A stretch of 64,000 nt of DNA from Streptomyces sp. Tue6028. GTDB taxonomy: Bacteria; Actinomycetota; Actinomycetes; Streptomycetales; Streptomycetaceae. Position 1 is the stretch's first letter; every line of letters starts with the position of its first letter. Positions 62,901 to 64,000 of the stretch are shown here, one piece after another. The stretch covers positions 61,594-125,593 of the forward strand of contig NZ_MLCE01000017.1 of assembly GCF_002300165.1 (NCBI RefSeq), written 5' to 3'. Made by a program: the position numbers and the translations under genes. The notes beneath the pieces were generated by a model that did not search any database, was not told the DNA's origin, and saw nothing but the letters and a program-made list of their open reading frames with translations.

Positions 62901-64000
62901 CTACAACAGGCCGTCCCACATCTGCTCCAGCAGGACCGACCACCAGCTCTCCGGCGAACCGAGGGCCGCCGGGTCGAGAGAGGCGAGCTGGGCCTGGAAG
63001 TCCACGGTCCAGCGGCCCGCCTGCTCCTGGTTGAGGCCGAAGCGCAGCCGCCACATGCGGCCGAGCAGGGCGAGGCAGCGCGCGAACTCGGGCAGTCCGC
63101 TGTTCACGAACTGCGGCGGCACGGGAGCGCCACCCGGTCCGGCCTCCACCGGCACCGCGACGATGTTCGCCGTGCCGTACTGGACACAGATCGCCTTGCC
63201 GAAGTCGCTGCCCATGACGAGGTACGAGCCCGCGTCCGCGGCCGGCTGCACCCCGCGCTCCTGCGCCAGCTCGGCGAGCGTGGGCACCGGGCGGCCCGGC
63301 TGGGCCTGCGCCCAGAAGAACGGGCCCATGTCGACCGGGAGTCCGGCCACGACGAGGGTGTGCGCGACGATGTTCGGCACGCCCTGCCGCGACACGGCGG
63401 CCTGGTCGAACCGGAACACGCCCGGTCCGAACGCCGCCGCCAGCTCCTGCCCGATCGCCTCCGGCGGGACCGGCGGCGCGGGCTGCACCGGCGGGATCGG
63501 CGCCCGCACCGGCGCCGGGCGCGCGGGACCGTCCGCGACCTGGTGCAACTCACCCTGGTGCGCGAGGAGTTGATGCATGCCCTGCTGTCGGCTGGCGTGA
63601 TCGGTGCCGTACGGCGCGATGCTCGTGATCCGCGCCTGCGGCCAGCTCTCCCGGATCATCCGCGCGCAGTACGCACCCGGCAGCTCGCACGACTCCAACT
63701 CGGTGTGCAGTTCGAGCACTTGCTGCGGCGGCACGTTCATCGCGCGCAGCTCGTGCAGGATCTGCCACTCCGGGTGCGGCGTACCCGGCGCGGAACGCCT
63801 GATCAGCTGCTGCTCGGAGCCGTCCTGCGCCCGGTAGCGCAGCACGGCCTGGTAGCCGGGGCCGACGGTCGGCTGCCCCGCCTGGGGGTAGCCGTACGCC
63901 GGAGGCTGCTGGCCGGGCAGGGGCTGCGGGGCGCCCGGGGACATGCCGGGGGCCTGCGGGGGCTGCGGCGCACCGGGACCGCCGACGGACGGACCGGCGA
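62901..64000 (-). CDS. Deaminase-like domain fused to SUKH-4-type domain (5' end outside window)
   Basis: At least 366 residues; the frame is still open at the edge, so the start is unknown. Visible order: a Pro/Gly/Gln-rich linker, then a domain with HPEWQILHELRAMNV and LHTELESCELPGAYCARMI, whose His-x-Glu and spaced Cys pair resemble zinc deaminases of polymorphic toxin systems; then SUKH-4 (SMI1/KNR4)-like sequence to the end (LVMGSDFGKAICVQYGTANI, then VAVPVE; LPEFARCLALLGRMWRLRFG). SUKH proteins are typical immunity modules. A toxin-like catalytic domain joined to its immunity-type domain in one chain is unusual. Confidence 0.7.
   Translation of the reverse strand, partial: AGPSVGGPGAPQPPQAPGMSPGAPQPLPGQQPPAYGYPQAGQPTVGPGYQAVLRYRAQDGSEQQLIRRSAPGTPHPEWQILHELRAMNVPPQQVLELHTELESCELPGAYCARMIRESWPQARITSIAPYGTDHASRQQGMHQLLAHQGELHQVADGPARPAPVRAPIPPVQPAPPVPPEAIGQELAAAFGPGVFRFDQAAVSRQGVPNIVAHTLVVAGLPVDMGPFFWAQAQPGRPVPTLAELAQERGVQPAADAGSYLVMGSDFGKAICVQYGTANIVAVPVEAGPGGAPVPPQFVNSGLPEFARCLALLGRMWRLRFGLNQEQAGRWTVDFQAQLASLDPAALGSPESWWSVLLEQMWDGLL

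Overview
This is a GC-rich actinobacterial chromosome segment, almost certainly from a Streptomyces. The third codon positions are nearly all G or C. GTG starts are common, one gene appears to start at TTG, and at least three genes look leaderless. The window carries the Streptomyces developmental tRNA gene bldA, the core block enolase / divIC / DUF501 / ppx, and an rpfA gene with a c-di-AMP riboswitch. I see no phage, insertion sequence, integrase or CRISPR array. The window is mostly conserved core with small variable pockets.

Layout. 0-9.4 kb: a truncated membrane-protein gene; a two-gene operon of an RpiR-type regulator and a divergent histidine-ammonia-lyase-like protein; a divergent four-gene OpuC-type betaine/osmolyte ABC operon, tightly coupled and running into an NCS1 permease gene; then a Tat-exported beta-carbonic anhydrase. 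9.4-19 kb: cystathionine beta-synthase, an SGNH hydrolase, a repeat-rich spacer, a thiolase, small conserved proteins, a Bax-inhibitor-1 protein, pobA and bldA. 19-30 kb: an FtsX/MacB-type ABC pair, cfa, ndh with a Rex-like operator, ppx, DUF501, divIC and eno. 30-36 kb: two Rpf-type muralytic enzymes, a cytochrome P450, and a flavohemoglobin gene that contains the only in-frame TTA codon I found and is bracketed by two unrelated minisatellites. 36-49 kb: mazG, a SurA-like lipoprotein, a secreted glycoside-hydrolase-like protein, a Ser/Thr kinase with its membrane partner, an orphan N6-methyltransferase-like protein with a changed catalytic motif, secreted proteins, a secreted HNH nuclease, and a TetR regulator divergent from a likely target gene. 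49-64 kb: mfd, a second FtsX-type ABC pair paralogous to the first, an MFS exporter, a DUF485/solute:sodium symporter pair, a DivIVA-like coiled-coil protein and a truncated gene joining a deaminase-like region to a SUKH-type immunity region.

How it fits together. Several themes recur. Cell-wall growth, division and dormancy exit are served by divIC, two Rpf enzymes, the coiled-coil protein, FtsX-type transporters and the SurA-like lipoprotein. Redox and respiration are served by ndh with its Rex-like site and by the flavohemoglobin and P450. Development is represented by bldA, with a possible bldA-dependent gene (flavohemoglobin) 15 kb away. Regulation is readable at the DNA level in several places: the c-di-AMP riboswitch, the Rex-like palindrome, the pobA inverted repeat and the paired 20-bp repeats between the TetR gene and its neighbour.

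Most interesting points: the lyase homologue lacking the Ala-Ser-Gly triad that forms the MIO cofactor; the methyltransferase-like protein with HPPF in place of NPPF; the deaminase/SUKH fusion; the minisatellite-flanked, TTA-containing flavohemoglobin gene; and a T-tailed terminator with no gene in front of it beside ndh, which may end an unannotated small RNA. All functional assignments come from reading motifs, without database searches.
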